From Bacteriovorax sp. PP10 (lineage in GTDB: Bacteria; Bdellovibrionota; Bacteriovoracia; Bacteriovoracales; Bacteriovoracaceae), in NCBI RefSeq assembly GCF_035013165.1, contig NZ_JAYGJQ010000002.1:434001-498000 (forward strand): DNA of 64,000 nt, written 5' to 3'. Shown here piece after piece: positions 8,341 to 16,501 of the stretch; position 1 is the stretch's first letter, and each line of letters begins with the position of its first letter. The notes below the pieces were generated by a model that saw only the letters and a list, made by a program, of their open reading frames with translations, was not told the DNA's origin and did no database searches. The position numbers and the translations under genes were made by a program.

Positions 8341-10155
8341 ATGAAGAACTTTAGCTTAAAGGCAAAGCTGCTTTCTCTTTCACTTTTTTTAATTACGATT
8401 TCTATCGTGATTGGTGGAGTTTCATATTGGAGTGTGGGCAGTGTCATTAAAGAATACTCTGTTATCTCTGATATAAGCTATCCGAATACATCGGCCATGT
8501 TGCAAATGTTTTCTAATTACAGGTCATCGAGAATTGAAGCGAGTCAGCTGATCTCTCCAAATGTTCCTGCTGATGTTAAAAAGAATGTTTATGAATTAAT
8601 GGAAAAAAATCTGGAGCTAGACAAAACTCTTGATAAAAAATACCTTGAACAGGATTACTTGCCAGGGGAAGAAGCACTTTATTTAGAGTTTAGAAAAACA
8701 ATTGATGAGGCCAATAAAGATTTTAAGCAAATCATGCAGATGTATAAAGAAAATAAAACAGATGCAGCTTCACTTGCGACGATGGTTTCTATCGTTAATG
8801 GTAAATTGGGAACTGATGGAGTTCAGGCAAGAATCACGGCAGAAAAATTAAGAGAGTTTCATGAAAATCAGGCCTTAAAGTCAGAAGATGAAGCGAAGGA
8901 TGCAGGAGCTAGCGCTACAAAGTTAACTGTTATGCTCATTCTGATATTCGGCGTGATTGGTTTTGTCACAGCATTCACTTTCTCAAATATGTTAACAGCA
9001 ACTCTAAAAGCTATCAGTGACGCTCTTGATGATTCAAGCACACAGGTTTCATCAGCTGCAGGACAAATTGCAGCTTCATCACAAGAACTTTCTCAGGCCG
9101 TAACTGAGCAAGCTTCATCTTTAGAAGAAACATCTTCATCAGTTGAAGAGATGAGTTCAATGGTTAACGTGAATACTGAAAACGCCAAAAAGGCTTCAGA
9201 GAATTCAGGACTTTCAAAACGTCAGGCAGAAAGAGGGCGTACAGTTGTTGAAGAGATGGTTCAATCAATGTCTCTTATCAATGATAGTAACAACAATATT
9301 ATGAATCAGATCAACAAATCTAACGAACAGATGGGTGAGATCGTAAAAGTGATTCAGGAAATTGAAACAAAAACAAAAGTTATTAATGATATCGTTTTCC
9401 AAACTAAACTTCTATCGTTCAACGCTTCAGTAGAAGCAGCTAGAGCTGGTGAACAAGGTAAAGGATTCGCTGTCGTTGCTGAAGAAGTAGGGAACCTTGC
9501 TCAGATGAGTGGGAACGCTGCTAAAGAAATTTCAGAAATGCTTGCTTCAAGTGTTCACAAAGTAGAGGCCATCGTTCATGAAACAAGAAGTAGTGTTGAT
9601 GGATTAATTGCTGATGGTAAAGAAAAGGTTCGCAATGGAACAAAAGTTGCTGAAGAGTGCGGGGAAGTGTTAGCTGAAATTGTAGCAAACGTTTCTAATG
9701 TTGCGACAATGGCCAATGAAATTTCTGTAGCAAGTGATGAGCAATCTAAAGGGATTCAGGAAATCACAAAAGCGATGGGGCAGCTGGATCAAGTGACTCA
9801 GACCAATGCTCAAACATCAGAGCAAGCTGCACACTCTGCTGAGCAATTATCAGTTCAGGCCGTCTCTCTTAAAGATCAAGTTGTAACTTTGGTTGCAGTG
9901 ATCAATGGAAATGGTAAAAATATTCCAGTCGTTACAAAAGTTAAAACGAAAACTGAAACGCATACGAATACAAAAACACCTCCCAAAGCGAGTAATGTGC
10001 TTCCTATGAAAAAGGCACCAGCTCCAAAACCTGCAGCGAAAGTTGTAAGTCATGCACCAGTTGCCACTCCTAAAAAAGCAGCAGCGGGCATTAATGGCGG
10101 TAAAGCAGTAGGAAATCTTCCAAGCTATGATCACCCTGGATTCGAAGACGTTTAA
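8341..10155 (+). CDS. methyl-accepting chemotaxis protein (MCP1)
   Basis: A 604-residue inner-membrane chemoreceptor. TM1 (about 8-30) is followed by a periplasmic domain of about 165 residues, probably a four-helix bundle (SYPNTSAMLQMFSNYRSSR), TM2 (about 195-217), and then almost directly the cytoplasmic signalling helices; no clear HAMP domain is visible. The hairpin tip is recognisable (FQTKLLSFNASVEAARAGE, GKGFAVVAEEVGNLAQ), with Lys where many MCPs have Asn in QTNLL and Gly replacing Arg in EVR. A Lys/Pro/Ala-rich linker leads to a final GNLPSYDHPGFEDV, almost identical in MCP2. The signalling half is nearly the same as in MCP2 while the periplasmic part differs, so they probably sense different signals through one array. 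Confidence 0.95.
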   Translation: MKNFSLKAKLLSLSLFLITISIVIGGVSYWSVGSVIKEYSVISDISYPNTSAMLQMFSNYRSSRIEASQLISPNVPADVKKNVYELMEKNLELDKTLDKKYLEQDYLPGEEALYLEFRKTIDEANKDFKQIMQMYKENKTDAASLATMVSIVNGKLGTDGVQARITAEKLREFHENQALKSEDEAKDAGASATKLTVMLILIFGVIGFVTAFTFSNMLTATLKAISDALDDSSTQVSSAAGQIAASSQELSQAVTEQASSLEETSSSVEEMSSMVNVNTENAKKASENSGLSKRQAERGRTVVEEMVQSMSLINDSNNNIMNQINKSNEQMGEIVKVIQEIETKTKVINDIVFQTKLLSFNASVEAARAGEQGKGFAVVAEEVGNLAQMSGNAAKEISEMLASSVHKVEAIVHETRSSVDGLIADGKEKVRNGTKVAEECGEVLAEIVANVSNVATMANEISVASDEQSKGIQEITKAMGQLDQVTQTNAQTSEQAAHSAEQLSVQAVSLKDQVVTLVAVINGNGKNIPVVTKVKTKTETHTNTKTPPKASNVLPMKKAPAPKPAAKVVSHAPVATPKKAAAGINGGKAVGNLPSYDHPGFEDV

Positions 10156-10170
10156 TTTATAAAGAATTAA

Positions 10171-10214
10171 CCTCCGCTGTCATGGACGCATTTTTGCATT
10201 CATAACTGCGGAGG
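10171..10214 (+). promoter_or_regulatory. RBS-sequestering hairpin upstream of flavin-reductase-like gene
   Basis: CCTCCGC at 10171-10177 is perfectly complementary to GCGGAGG at 10208-10214, which is the Shine-Dalgarno of the gene starting at 10219. The loop pairs further (GT/AC, ATGGA with TTCAT, GCA with TGC), leaving a TTTT tetraloop, so the entire 44 bases form one long, slightly bulged hairpin that hides the ribosome site. There is no T-run, so it is not a normal terminator. An RNA thermometer, or a ligand- or protein-controlled translational switch, is plausible. Confidence 0.65.
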
Positions 10215-10218
10215 CCTT

Positions 10219-10779
10219 ATGAAAAATTTTACTAAAGTCGATTTTCCCGTTTCAAAAATTCGCCGCTACTTAGAACCTGGCCCCATCGTCTTAGTCAGTT
10301 CCAAATATAAAAACGAAACAAACATTATGACTATGGGCTGGCATACAGTATTGGAGTTTTCTCCTTCGTTAATCGGTTGCATGATTACGAGCGCTAATCA
10401 CAGTTTTGAATTGATTAAAAAGAGCAAAGAGTGTGTGATCAACATACCGACTGTTGATTTGATTAACGAAGTTGTCGGTATTGGTAATACTCACGGCAGG
10501 GAAGATCACAATAAGTTTGAAGAATTTAATCTCACACCCGTTAAGGCAAAAATAGTTCAAGCTCCTCTTATCAAAGAGTGTTACGCGAATTTTGAGTGCA
10601 AGCTGGTTGATGGAAAAATGCTTGGAAAGTATAATTTCTTTATCTTTGAAGTCGTCAAAGCACATGTTGCAATTACTCCTAAATATCCTAAGACGATTCA
10701 CTATACGGGGGATGGAATTTTTATGATTTCGGGTAAACATATGAACATGAAGAAAAAATTTAAAGCGCAAAATTTATGA
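10219..10779 (+). CDS. flavin reductase-like (FMN-binding split barrel) protein
   Basis: The 186-residue protein resembles the flavin-reductase-like/FMN-binding split-barrel family: an early PGPIVLVSSKYKNETNIMTMGW segment (flavin contact strand), SPSLIGCMITSANHSFELIKKS, then NIPTVDLINEVVGIG and a C-terminal YTGDGIFMISGK. Family members bind FMN or FAD and reduce flavin with NAD(P)H for partner oxygenases or act on small substrates. The start ATG 10219 is 4 bases after GGAGG, which lies in a long hairpin (10171-10214), so translation is probably regulated by RNA structure. It stands between the two chemoreceptor loci with no obvious partner. The substrate is unknown; a reductase for the Rieske or diiron enzymes elsewhere would be speculation. 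Confidence 0.75.
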   Translation: MKNFTKVDFPVSKIRRYLEPGPIVLVSSKYKNETNIMTMGWHTVLEFSPSLIGCMITSANHSFELIKKSKECVINIPTVDLINEVVGIGNTHGREDHNKFEEFNLTPVKAKIVQAPLIKECYANFECKLVDGKMLGKYNFFIFEVVKAHVAITPKYPKTIHYTGDGIFMISGKHMNMKKKFKAQNL

Positions 10780-11018
10780 GAACAATCACTATTATGAGTG
10801 GGGAACCTGGTTTTTATAAAAACCAATTTACTTCGTGTACAAAAGTAGCCCACTAAGTCATTGATAAATTAGAAAAATCTAATAATAGGTAAAATTAAGT
10901 ATATCTTTTGGATAAAATTGAGTTAGATTGGTCTCGTAAACAATAATATTTCGTTTTTTATTCGATCTTTCATCAAAATCTAATAGTAAATCAAAACATT
11001 AATTCGTACACAATTTTA

Positions 11019-11034
11019 GCCACAACTATGTGGC
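11019..11034 (+). promoter_or_regulatory. hairpin in the leader of the RRM gene
   Basis: GCCACA, ACTA tetraloop, TGTGGC form a perfect six-pair hairpin about 25 bases before the RRM start, within a 280-base gene-free leader region (10780-11059). The same region contains an 18-base perfect palindrome at 10808-10825 (TGGTTTTTA and its complement). Bacterial RRM proteins are often cold-induced and leader-regulated, so this may be a regulatory 5' UTR; that role is inferred. Confidence 0.35.
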
Positions 11035-11059
11035 CGTATTTATATTTGGAGTTTTTTTT

Positions 11060-11338
11060 ATGTCACAAAAAATCTATGTTGGTAACCTTGGTTATTCAGT
11101 TACTAGCGAAACATTATCAGATAAGTTTGCACAGTTTGGAACAGTACAATCAGCAAAAGTAATCATCGACCGCGATACTAATCGCTCAAAAGGATTCGCT
11201 TTCGTTGAAATGTCTTCAAGCTCAGAAGCAGCTGACGCAATTTCTGGTCTTAACGGAACAGAATTCGAAGGTCGCAATATGAACGTATCGGAAGCCAAAG
11301 AAATGGCACCGAAGCCTAGAACAAACAGCCGCTGGTAG
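11060..11338 (+). CDS. RNA-recognition-motif (RRM) RNA-binding protein
   Basis: A single RRM of 92 residues: RNP2 is KIYVGNL (residues 4-10) and RNP1 is SKGFAFVEM (about 46-54), both with the expected aromatic residues that stack on single-stranded RNA. The tail is short and basic (KPRTNSRW), as in cyanobacterial and proteobacterial cold-induced RRM proteins that act as RNA chaperones. ATG 11060 is chosen because GGAG lies 8 bases upstream; an in-frame GTG 30 bases earlier would begin inside the leader hairpin. The gene is monocistronic, with a strong terminator 12 bases downstream. Confidence 0.95.
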   Translation: MSQKIYVGNLGYSVTSETLSDKFAQFGTVQSAKVIIDRDTNRSKGFAFVEMSSSSEAADAISGLNGTEFEGRNMNVSEAKEMAPKPRTNSRW

Positions 11339-11350
11339 TTTAATCCATAG

Positions 11351-11382
11351 AGCCCATCAACAACATGATGGGCTTTTTTTTT
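11351..11382 (+). terminator. rho-independent terminator after the RRM gene
   Basis: AGCCCATCA and TGATGGGCT form a perfect nine-pair stem around an ACAACA loop, followed by about nine T. Confidence 0.92.
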
Positions 11383-11402
11383 ACCTTTTTCCCTAAGAAT
11401 TA

Positions 11403-12122
11403 ATGCTAGATAAAACCAAGTTCGATGCCCAGTCTCTTTCTTTCGTTCTTCCTGAACACATGCGCGAGCGTGAACACTCAAAAATGATAGACCGCCAGTT
11501 AGGATTTAAAATCTTAAAGATTGAGCAAAAACTCATCAAACAATATAAACCATTTTATATGGCCGCTGATTATGATGGTGAGAAAAAATCTTTTGATGAT
11601 GGAGCAGAGGCGTGGATTGGATTACATCCTCAAATTCTTTTAACTCCTTATTCTGAAATTTATAAAATTCTAACGAGTATTACTCGCTACAAAATTAAAT
11701 CGATTACAGACTTTGGATGTGCTTACGGCAGAATCGGAATTGTGGCCTCAGTGCTTTTTCCAGAATGTAAGTTCATAGGTTATGAAATTGTTTCTGAACG
11801 TGCCAAAGAGGCCGAAAGAGTTCTTGATACACTTGATAGCAGCTCACATGAAATTCACACCATCAATATTTTAGATGATGATTTTATTTTACCCAAGACA
11901 GATGTTTATTTTATTTATGACTTTGGACATGTCGAACATATTAAAAAAATTCTCGATAAGCTCATTGTTATGATGAACGGACATAATTTCATTCTGGTCG
12001 CCAGAGGTGATGAAGTCAGGTCCATCATTCAAATGTACTACCCATCATTCTACGTCCGTCACAAACCGCTACATAAGCGTGGCTGGAGTATTTTCTTTAA
12101 TCACCCAGAGATGCTGGATTAG
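11403..12122 (+). CDS. SAM-dependent methyltransferase-like protein
   Basis: The 239-residue protein has a Rossmann methyltransferase core: motif I SITDFGCAYGRIGIVASVL (about residues 98-116), an acidic end of strand 2 at KFIGYEIVSERAKEAERV (Glu would hold the SAM ribose), and a VYFIYDFGHVEHIKKILDKL segment at motif IV position. The first 90 residues look like a helical cap. No substrate signature is visible. ATG 11403 has only a weak upstream purine run, and the gene follows the RRM terminator, so it needs its own promoter. Its 3' end overlaps the convergent PLD nuclease gene by 26 bases. Confidence 0.7.
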   Translation: MLDKTKFDAQSLSFVLPEHMREREHSKMIDRQLGFKILKIEQKLIKQYKPFYMAADYDGEKKSFDDGAEAWIGLHPQILLTPYSEIYKILTSITRYKIKSITDFGCAYGRIGIVASVLFPECKFIGYEIVSERAKEAERVLDTLDSSSHEIHTINILDDDFILPKTDVYFIYDFGHVEHIKKILDKLIVMMNGHNFILVARGDEVRSIIQMYYPSFYVRHKPLHKRGWSIFFNHPEMLD

Positions 12123-12648
12123 ATTTCGGGGAACCGTCATTCCATAAAATTTCAAAATCTTCCTGGTATCTTTGGATGGCATCTTTATCTGCAATGTAGA
12201 TTTGATTTTCTGTGTTGTTGTTTGCTGCACTCATTGAGTAATTGAATGAGCCTGTCTGCAACATCATTCCATCAACGATGCTGAATTTGTCGTGCATGGT
12301 ACCACCTGAAGCCTTGCCGATTTTAACAGGAATGTGAGCAGCAATCAGTTCCTTCGTTTTAGATTTAGAACCTCCAGCTTGAGCTTTATCGACCACCACC
12401 CTCACGACTACACCGCGCTCTTTAGCAGCTATAATGGCATTCGTAATGTCTGAATGAGTAATAGAAAAGATCGCGATATCTAATGTTTTTTCTGCGATAT
12501 TTAAAACGCTAATTAATTTTTGAGCACAATCTTCTCTAGGGGAGAAGCATGTATCCATATTTTTAACTGAAACTTGGGCCGCTTCTGCGTAAGCATGCGT
12601 GCATAGAAATAAAATGATAAGGAGAAATGCTTTCAGAAAGGCCTCCAT
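12097..12648 (-). CDS. secreted phospholipase D-like (Nuc-type) endonuclease
   Basis: A signal peptide (FLKAFLLIILFLCTHAYAEA) precedes a single PLD domain. The HKD motif is complete: H119, K121 and D126 in MHDKFSIVDG, followed by GSFNYS (G133, S134, N136). A single HKD at about 180 residues is typical of the dimeric Nuc/EndA nucleases that hydrolyse nucleic acids in the periplasm or outside the cell; in a predator this could degrade prey DNA (inference). The start is uncertain: ATG 12648 lacks a ribosome site, whereas GGAGG lies inside the first codons, 5 bases before a CTG at 12636 that would give MKAFLLIILF, a cleaner signal peptide. Both starts keep the same mature protein. Confidence 0.88.
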   Translation of the reverse strand: MEAFLKAFLLIILFLCTHAYAEAAQVSVKNMDTCFSPREDCAQKLISVLNIAEKTLDIAIFSITHSDITNAIIAAKERGVVVRVVVDKAQAGGSKSKTKELIAAHIPVKIGKASGGTMHDKFSIVDGMMLQTGSFNYSMSAANNNTENQIYIADKDAIQRYQEDFEILWNDGSPKSNPASLGD

Positions 12649-12739
12649 GATTGGTTAGGTGGGCAATCTAAAAATGGTAGCATTTGTTTTTTTATAAAGT
12701 AGTGTCTAAACTACTTACATTTGTATGACGGGTGAAGAC

Positions 12740-12925
12740 TTACGAGGCATTACTGAATTCTGTGGGAAGAGGGATGTTACGACTTTCTAAAGTTTCTATC
12801 ATTGCATGCGCAAGTGTGAATGCTTGCTGATCACTTATGAGAGGGCGTTTGTTCTTAATTTCTTGAACTAGTTTTTCAATGATAAGAATGTGGCCTACAA
12901 GACTTTTAGCATTCTGGATCGTCAT
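12740..12925 (-). CDS. small hypothetical protein (61 aa)
   Basis: A short protein without signal peptide or membrane segment, predicted mostly helical (SLVGHILIIEKLVQEIKNKRPLIS, QAFTLAHAMIETLESRNIPL). GAGG precedes the ATG at 12925 at suitable distance, which supports a real gene. It is divergent from the membrane methyltransferase gene at 13062 with an operator-like inverted repeat between them. No family recognised. Confidence 0.55.
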   Translation of the reverse strand: MTIQNAKSLVGHILIIEKLVQEIKNKRPLISDQQAFTLAHAMIETLESRNIPLPTEFSNAS

Positions 12926-12945
12926 CTCAACCTCGCTTATATCTT

Positions 12946-12963
12946 AGTTTGAGTATTCAAACT
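12946..12963. promoter_or_regulatory. operator-like inverted repeat between divergent genes
   Basis: AGTTTGA, GTAT, TCAAACT is a perfect 7-base inverted repeat with a 4-base spacer, and its right half (TATTCAAAC) occurs again at about 12973-12981. It lies in the divergent intergenic region, as expected for a dimeric repressor site. Confidence 0.35.
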
Positions 12964-13061
12964 ATATGTTATATATTCAAACACACTGTCGGCTTAATTC
13001 AAAATTCTTTTAAGCTGATTTTTCTCACATTAGATAAGTTATTAAAAGTTAAGGAGTTTTA

Positions 13062-13628
13062 ATGGTTTTAGGTTTCTTTATTATCTTCTTTTGCATGGCC
13101 TTTGTTTTACCTACCGTCAGGGTTTATAGGGCAAATGGGGTAGTTCCCATTACTTTTAAAAACAGTGAGAGCGCCCATGATTTGATAGGCAGCTACATGA
13201 AGCTTTTGTTTGTTTTGATTTTTATCAGCGCGCTCTCATATGAGTTTTTTAAATTCACGGAGTTTTTTAATCATGAGCATACGACTTTAGCAGGATGGAT
13301 TCTTATGATCCTCTCATTAATTTTTATGTGTGCTGCTCAAGTGCAAATGAAGGATTCGTGGAGGATTGGGATTGATGATAAACAAGTCACAGAATTGCGC
13401 ACTCACGGAATTTTTTCTTTTACGAGAAATCCTATTTTTGCAGCAACGATTGTTGCGCTGTCTGGAAATTTTCTCGTGTATTCGACTGCACTTAATTTAA
13501 TGATTCTTGTTTTAGGAATTGTCTTAGTTACAATTCAAATCAGACTGGAAGAAGAACATCTTTATAAAATTCATAAAGAGAAGTACGCCGACTATAAAAA
13601 CAAAGTGCAGCGGAGACTCTTTTTTTAA
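13062..13628 (+). CDS. isoprenylcysteine carboxyl methyltransferase-family membrane protein
   Basis: 188 residues with about five hydrophobic segments (1-18, 48-65, 78-97, 122-140, 142-160). The C-terminal half carries the ICMT/PEMT-type signature: W-x-x-G plus LRTHGIFSFTRNPIFAA (RNP(I/M) core) and a terminal EEEHLYKIHKEKYADYKNKVQRRL, where Glu and the HxxxxYxxY pattern help bind S-adenosylmethionine. Bacterial members methylate isoprenyl, phospholipid amine or unknown membrane substrates. AAGGAG precedes the ATG. It converges with the map gene, the two stops being adjacent. Confidence 0.8.
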   Translation: MVLGFFIIFFCMAFVLPTVRVYRANGVVPITFKNSESAHDLIGSYMKLLFVLIFISALSYEFFKFTEFFNHEHTTLAGWILMILSLIFMCAAQVQMKDSWRIGIDDKQVTELRTHGIFSFTRNPIFAATIVALSGNFLVYSTALNLMILVLGIVLVTIQIRLEEEHLYKIHKEKYADYKNKVQRRLFF

Positions 13629-14369
13629 TTAAGTCAGGATAATGGGTTTGTGCTTAGTAATGATCATTGTGTGCTCGTACTGAGCGGCCACATTTCCTTT
13701 CTCACCTGAGAGTGTCCATCCATCTGCACCTTCTTCAACTTCAGTTGTGTGAGTTGATAGAAAGGGTTCAATCGTGATGACTTGTCCTTCTTTAAGGATG
13801 CGGCGGTCGTTGCGGTCATAGTAGGGAGCAATGAATTTTGGTTCTTCATGAAGAGCGCGTCCTACTCCATGGCTTCCAAGGTTTTCAATAATTTTTAAAT
13901 TATGTTTTCTCGCTACTTTTTCAATCGCTTTTCCAATAAGATTTAAAGGAGCTCCGGCCGTAGCAGCAGCAATCGCTGCATTTAAGGCTTCTCTTGTGGC
14001 CTTCATGACTTTCTTTTGAATATCAGTCGATTTCCCCAGTACAAAAGATCCACCAGTGTCGGCGAAGTATCCATCTAGTTCAGCAGAGACATCAATATTG
14101 ATCAGGTCACCATCTTTAATCACGTAATCACCAGGGATGCCGTGAGCGATGTCTTCGTTGATTGAAATGCAAGTAGTGCCAGGAAAGTTGTAAGTGTATT
14201 TAGGAGCAGACTGAGCATTGAATTTTTCAAGGTGAGCTCGTCCAATTTCATCCAACTCAAGAGTAGTCATTCCTGCTTTTGCTTCTTTCATCATAAGCTT
14301 TAATGTATCAGCTACGATTTTACCGATGATCTTAAGCGCGACGATGTCTTGTTGAGTTTCAATTGTCAT
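13629..14369 (-). CDS. map: methionine aminopeptidase type I
   Basis: Removes the initiator Met from nascent proteins in the cytosol. All metal ligands of the pita-bread fold are present: D93 (INIDVSAELDGYFADTGG), D104, H167 (GSHGVGRALHEEP), E201 (ITIEPFLS) and E232 (QYEHTM), plus the catalytic His H174. The spacing equals that of the E. coli enzyme (D97, D108, H171, H178, E204, E235). The 246-residue length is typical for the short type I form without an N-terminal zinc extension. AAGGAAGT precedes the ATG. It is transcribed alone, away from the MCP2 operon. Confidence 0.97.
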   Translation of the reverse strand: MTIETQQDIVALKIIGKIVADTLKLMMKEAKAGMTTLELDEIGRAHLEKFNAQSAPKYTYNFPGTTCISINEDIAHGIPGDYVIKDGDLINIDVSAELDGYFADTGGSFVLGKSTDIQKKVMKATREALNAAIAAATAGAPLNLIGKAIEKVARKHNLKIIENLGSHGVGRALHEEPKFIAPYYDRNDRRILKEGQVITIEPFLSTHTTEVEEGADGWTLSGEKGNVAAQYEHTMIITKHKPIILT

Positions 14370-14710
14370 ATGTACTTCCTTATAACTCTTAATATAGCTG
14401 GTAATTTAAGTAAAAAATAGAGCCCCTACATTTGTGTGTTTTTTCTAACTTTCACAGGAACTCAATCAACAAATTTTATATGAATATCAGGTAGTTATTA
14501 TTCCTTTCGAAATGAAAAATAAAGAAAGTGATATTTTTTATTTATAAACAAGGCACTTTTGTCTTAGGCCTGTTTTTTCAACTCTATGAAATCTAACATT
14601 AGAATTTAAGTTTTATGTATAGGCCCTTGGGCCATCAATTTGATTTTTATGTGCACGATAAGTTTTCTAAGAATGAATCGCAGTATCAAATTTTATAGCA
14701 AGGAACATGT
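14370..14710. other. divergent intergenic region between map and MCP2
   Basis: 341 bases without a gene. It must contain the map promoter (minus strand) and the MCP2 promoter. I can see an inverted repeat GGCCC-TT-GGGCC at 14622-14633 immediately before a sigma-28-like promoter candidate (14635-14661); the rest is AT-rich without clear elements. Confidence 0.5.
14635..14661 (+). promoter_or_regulatory. sigma-28-like promoter candidate for MCP2-cheR-cheD
   Basis: TCAA, 15 bases, CACGATAA, ending 49 bases before the MCP2 start. It parallels the element before MCP1 in sequence (CGATAAG), spacing and distance, and resembles the flagellar/chemotaxis consensus TAAA-N15-GCCGATAA. Confidence 0.45.
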
Positions 14711-16498
14711 ATGAAAAATTTCAGTATTAAAGCAAAGCTTCTGATGCTTTCAGCTTTTTTAGTCAGTGTCTCGATTGTTTTAGGGGCCGTTTCTTATTGG
14801 AGTATGAATAAAGTTATTAAAGATTTTTCGGTTGTGACTGATACAAGTTACCCGAATACATCTTTGATGCTTGAAATGTACTCGAACTACAGATCAGCAC
14901 GACTTCAGGTTATGATTCTGAACTCTAATGCTGGCCTTGAAGGGAAAGAAGCTGCAATTAAATCTTTTAAAGGTAGTTTAACAAGTGATGCCGAATTTCA
15001 AAAGAAGTATATGGAAGTAGAGTTTCTGCCGGGTGAAGATGTCATATATTCTAAATTTCGTGCAGGTCTTGATAAAGGTTTTAACTTATTTCAACAAGCA
15101 ATGACTCTACTAGAGTCAGGGAAGAAAGATCCTGAAACACAGGCTAAAATCGATGATCTGATTAACAATAAAATTGTAGAACTTGCTCATGAAACGAGAA
15201 CAAGTAGTACAGCTTTAAAAGAATTTCACATGGGGCAAGCAAAACATGCAGCCGAAAGTGCAAAAGAGAGTGGTGCTAATGCTACAAAGATTATCGTAAC
15301 TTTAATTATTGTTATGGGATCAATTGGTTTTGCAGCAGCTTTCTTCTTTTCAAATTCTCTAGTGGGAACTCTTAAGCAAATCAGTGACGCTCTTGATGAA
15401 TCGAGCGCACAGGTATCTTCAGCGGCAGGACAAATTGCTTCTTCTTCTGAGGAGCTTTCTCAAGCAGCAACAGAGCAGGCTTCATCTTTAGAAGAGACAT
15501 CTTCATCAGTTGAAGAAATGAGCTCAATGGTCAACATCAATACAGAAAACGCGAAAAAAGCATCAGAGAATTCTGAAATATCAAAAAGACAAGCAGAGAG
15601 AGGACGTACAGTTGTTACAGAAATGGTTCATTCAATGTCTCAGATCAACGAAAGTAATAACAATATTATGACTCAGATTAATCATTCAAATGATCAAATG
15701 GGTGAAATCGTGAAAGTTATTCAGGAAATTGAAACAAAAACAAAAGTTATTAACGATATCGTTTTCCAGACTAAACTTTTATCTTTCAACGCTTCAGTAG
15801 AAGCAGCGAGAGCTGGTGAGCAAGGTAAGGGATTCGCGGTTGTTGCTGAAGAAGTAGGAAATCTTGCTCAGATGAGTGGGAACGCTGCTAAAGAAATTTC
15901 TGAAATGCTAGCTTCAAGTGTTCATAAGGTAGAATCGATTGTTCAGGAAACGAAAAGCAAAGTAGATGTACTGATTGCAGACGGAAAAGAAAAAGTTGCA
16001 GCAGGGACAAAAGTTGCTGAAGAATGTGGTGAAGTTCTGGCCGAAATCGTAATCAACGTTACAAGTGTAGCAACGATGGCAAGTGAAATTTCAAATGCAA
16101 GTTTCGAGCAGTCAAAAGGTATTCAGGAAATTACAAAGGCCATGGGGCAACTGGATCAGGTAACTCAAACCAATGCAGCGACATCTGAAGAAGCAGCAAG
16201 TGCAGCCGAGGAATTATCATCTCAGGCATCTTCATTGAAGACTCAGGTTCTATTATTAGTTGCAACGATTAACGGAACGGCTGCACCGACGGATGATTCT
16301 GTTGTGAGATCGACTCCGACAAAACCAACAATGAATAAATCTACGCCAACAGCTAAAGTGATGCCTTTTAAAGCACCGGCCAAAAAATCAGCACCAGCAG
16401 CAAAAGTAGCTCATGCAAGACATGAAGCTGCTCCAGCTAAAAAAGCGGCAGGTGGATCTCTTCCAAGTTACGATCATCCAGGTTTTGAAGAGGTATAA
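14711..16498 (+). CDS. methyl-accepting chemotaxis protein (MCP2)
   Basis: A paralogue of MCP1 with the same architecture: TM1 (about 8-30), periplasmic helical domain (SYPNTSLMLEMYSNYRSAR), TM2 (about 195-217), no evident HAMP, then a signalling hairpin nearly identical to MCP1 with tip FQTKLLSFNASVEAARAGE. Repeated SSLEETSSSVEEMSS segments are methylation-helix sequences. A Lys/Ala-rich tail ends in GSLPSYDHPGFEEV. The gene heads a tight operon with cheR (next start 3 bases after the stop) and cheD, the two enzymes that modify receptors by methylation and deamidation. The codons for the last residues (GAAGAGGTA) also form the cheR ribosome site. Confidence 0.96.
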   Translation: MKNFSIKAKLLMLSAFLVSVSIVLGAVSYWSMNKVIKDFSVVTDTSYPNTSLMLEMYSNYRSARLQVMILNSNAGLEGKEAAIKSFKGSLTSDAEFQKKYMEVEFLPGEDVIYSKFRAGLDKGFNLFQQAMTLLESGKKDPETQAKIDDLINNKIVELAHETRTSSTALKEFHMGQAKHAAESAKESGANATKIIVTLIIVMGSIGFAAAFFFSNSLVGTLKQISDALDESSAQVSSAAGQIASSSEELSQAATEQASSLEETSSSVEEMSSMVNINTENAKKASENSEISKRQAERGRTVVTEMVHSMSQINESNNNIMTQINHSNDQMGEIVKVIQEIETKTKVINDIVFQTKLLSFNASVEAARAGEQGKGFAVVAEEVGNLAQMSGNAAKEISEMLASSVHKVESIVQETKSKVDVLIADGKEKVAAGTKVAEECGEVLAEIVINVTSVATMASEISNASFEQSKGIQEITKAMGQLDQVTQTNAATSEEAASAAEELSSQASSLKTQVLLLVATINGTAAPTDDSVVRSTPTKPTMNKSTPTAKVMPFKAPAKKSAPAAKVAHARHEAAPAKKAAGGSLPSYDHPGFEEV

Positions 16499-16501
16499 TT
16501 T

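Noticed and set aside
14622-14633. GGCCC-TT-GGGCC as a terminator or main operator
   Set aside because: Stem is short and not followed by T; it may be incidental to the GGCC-rich composition.
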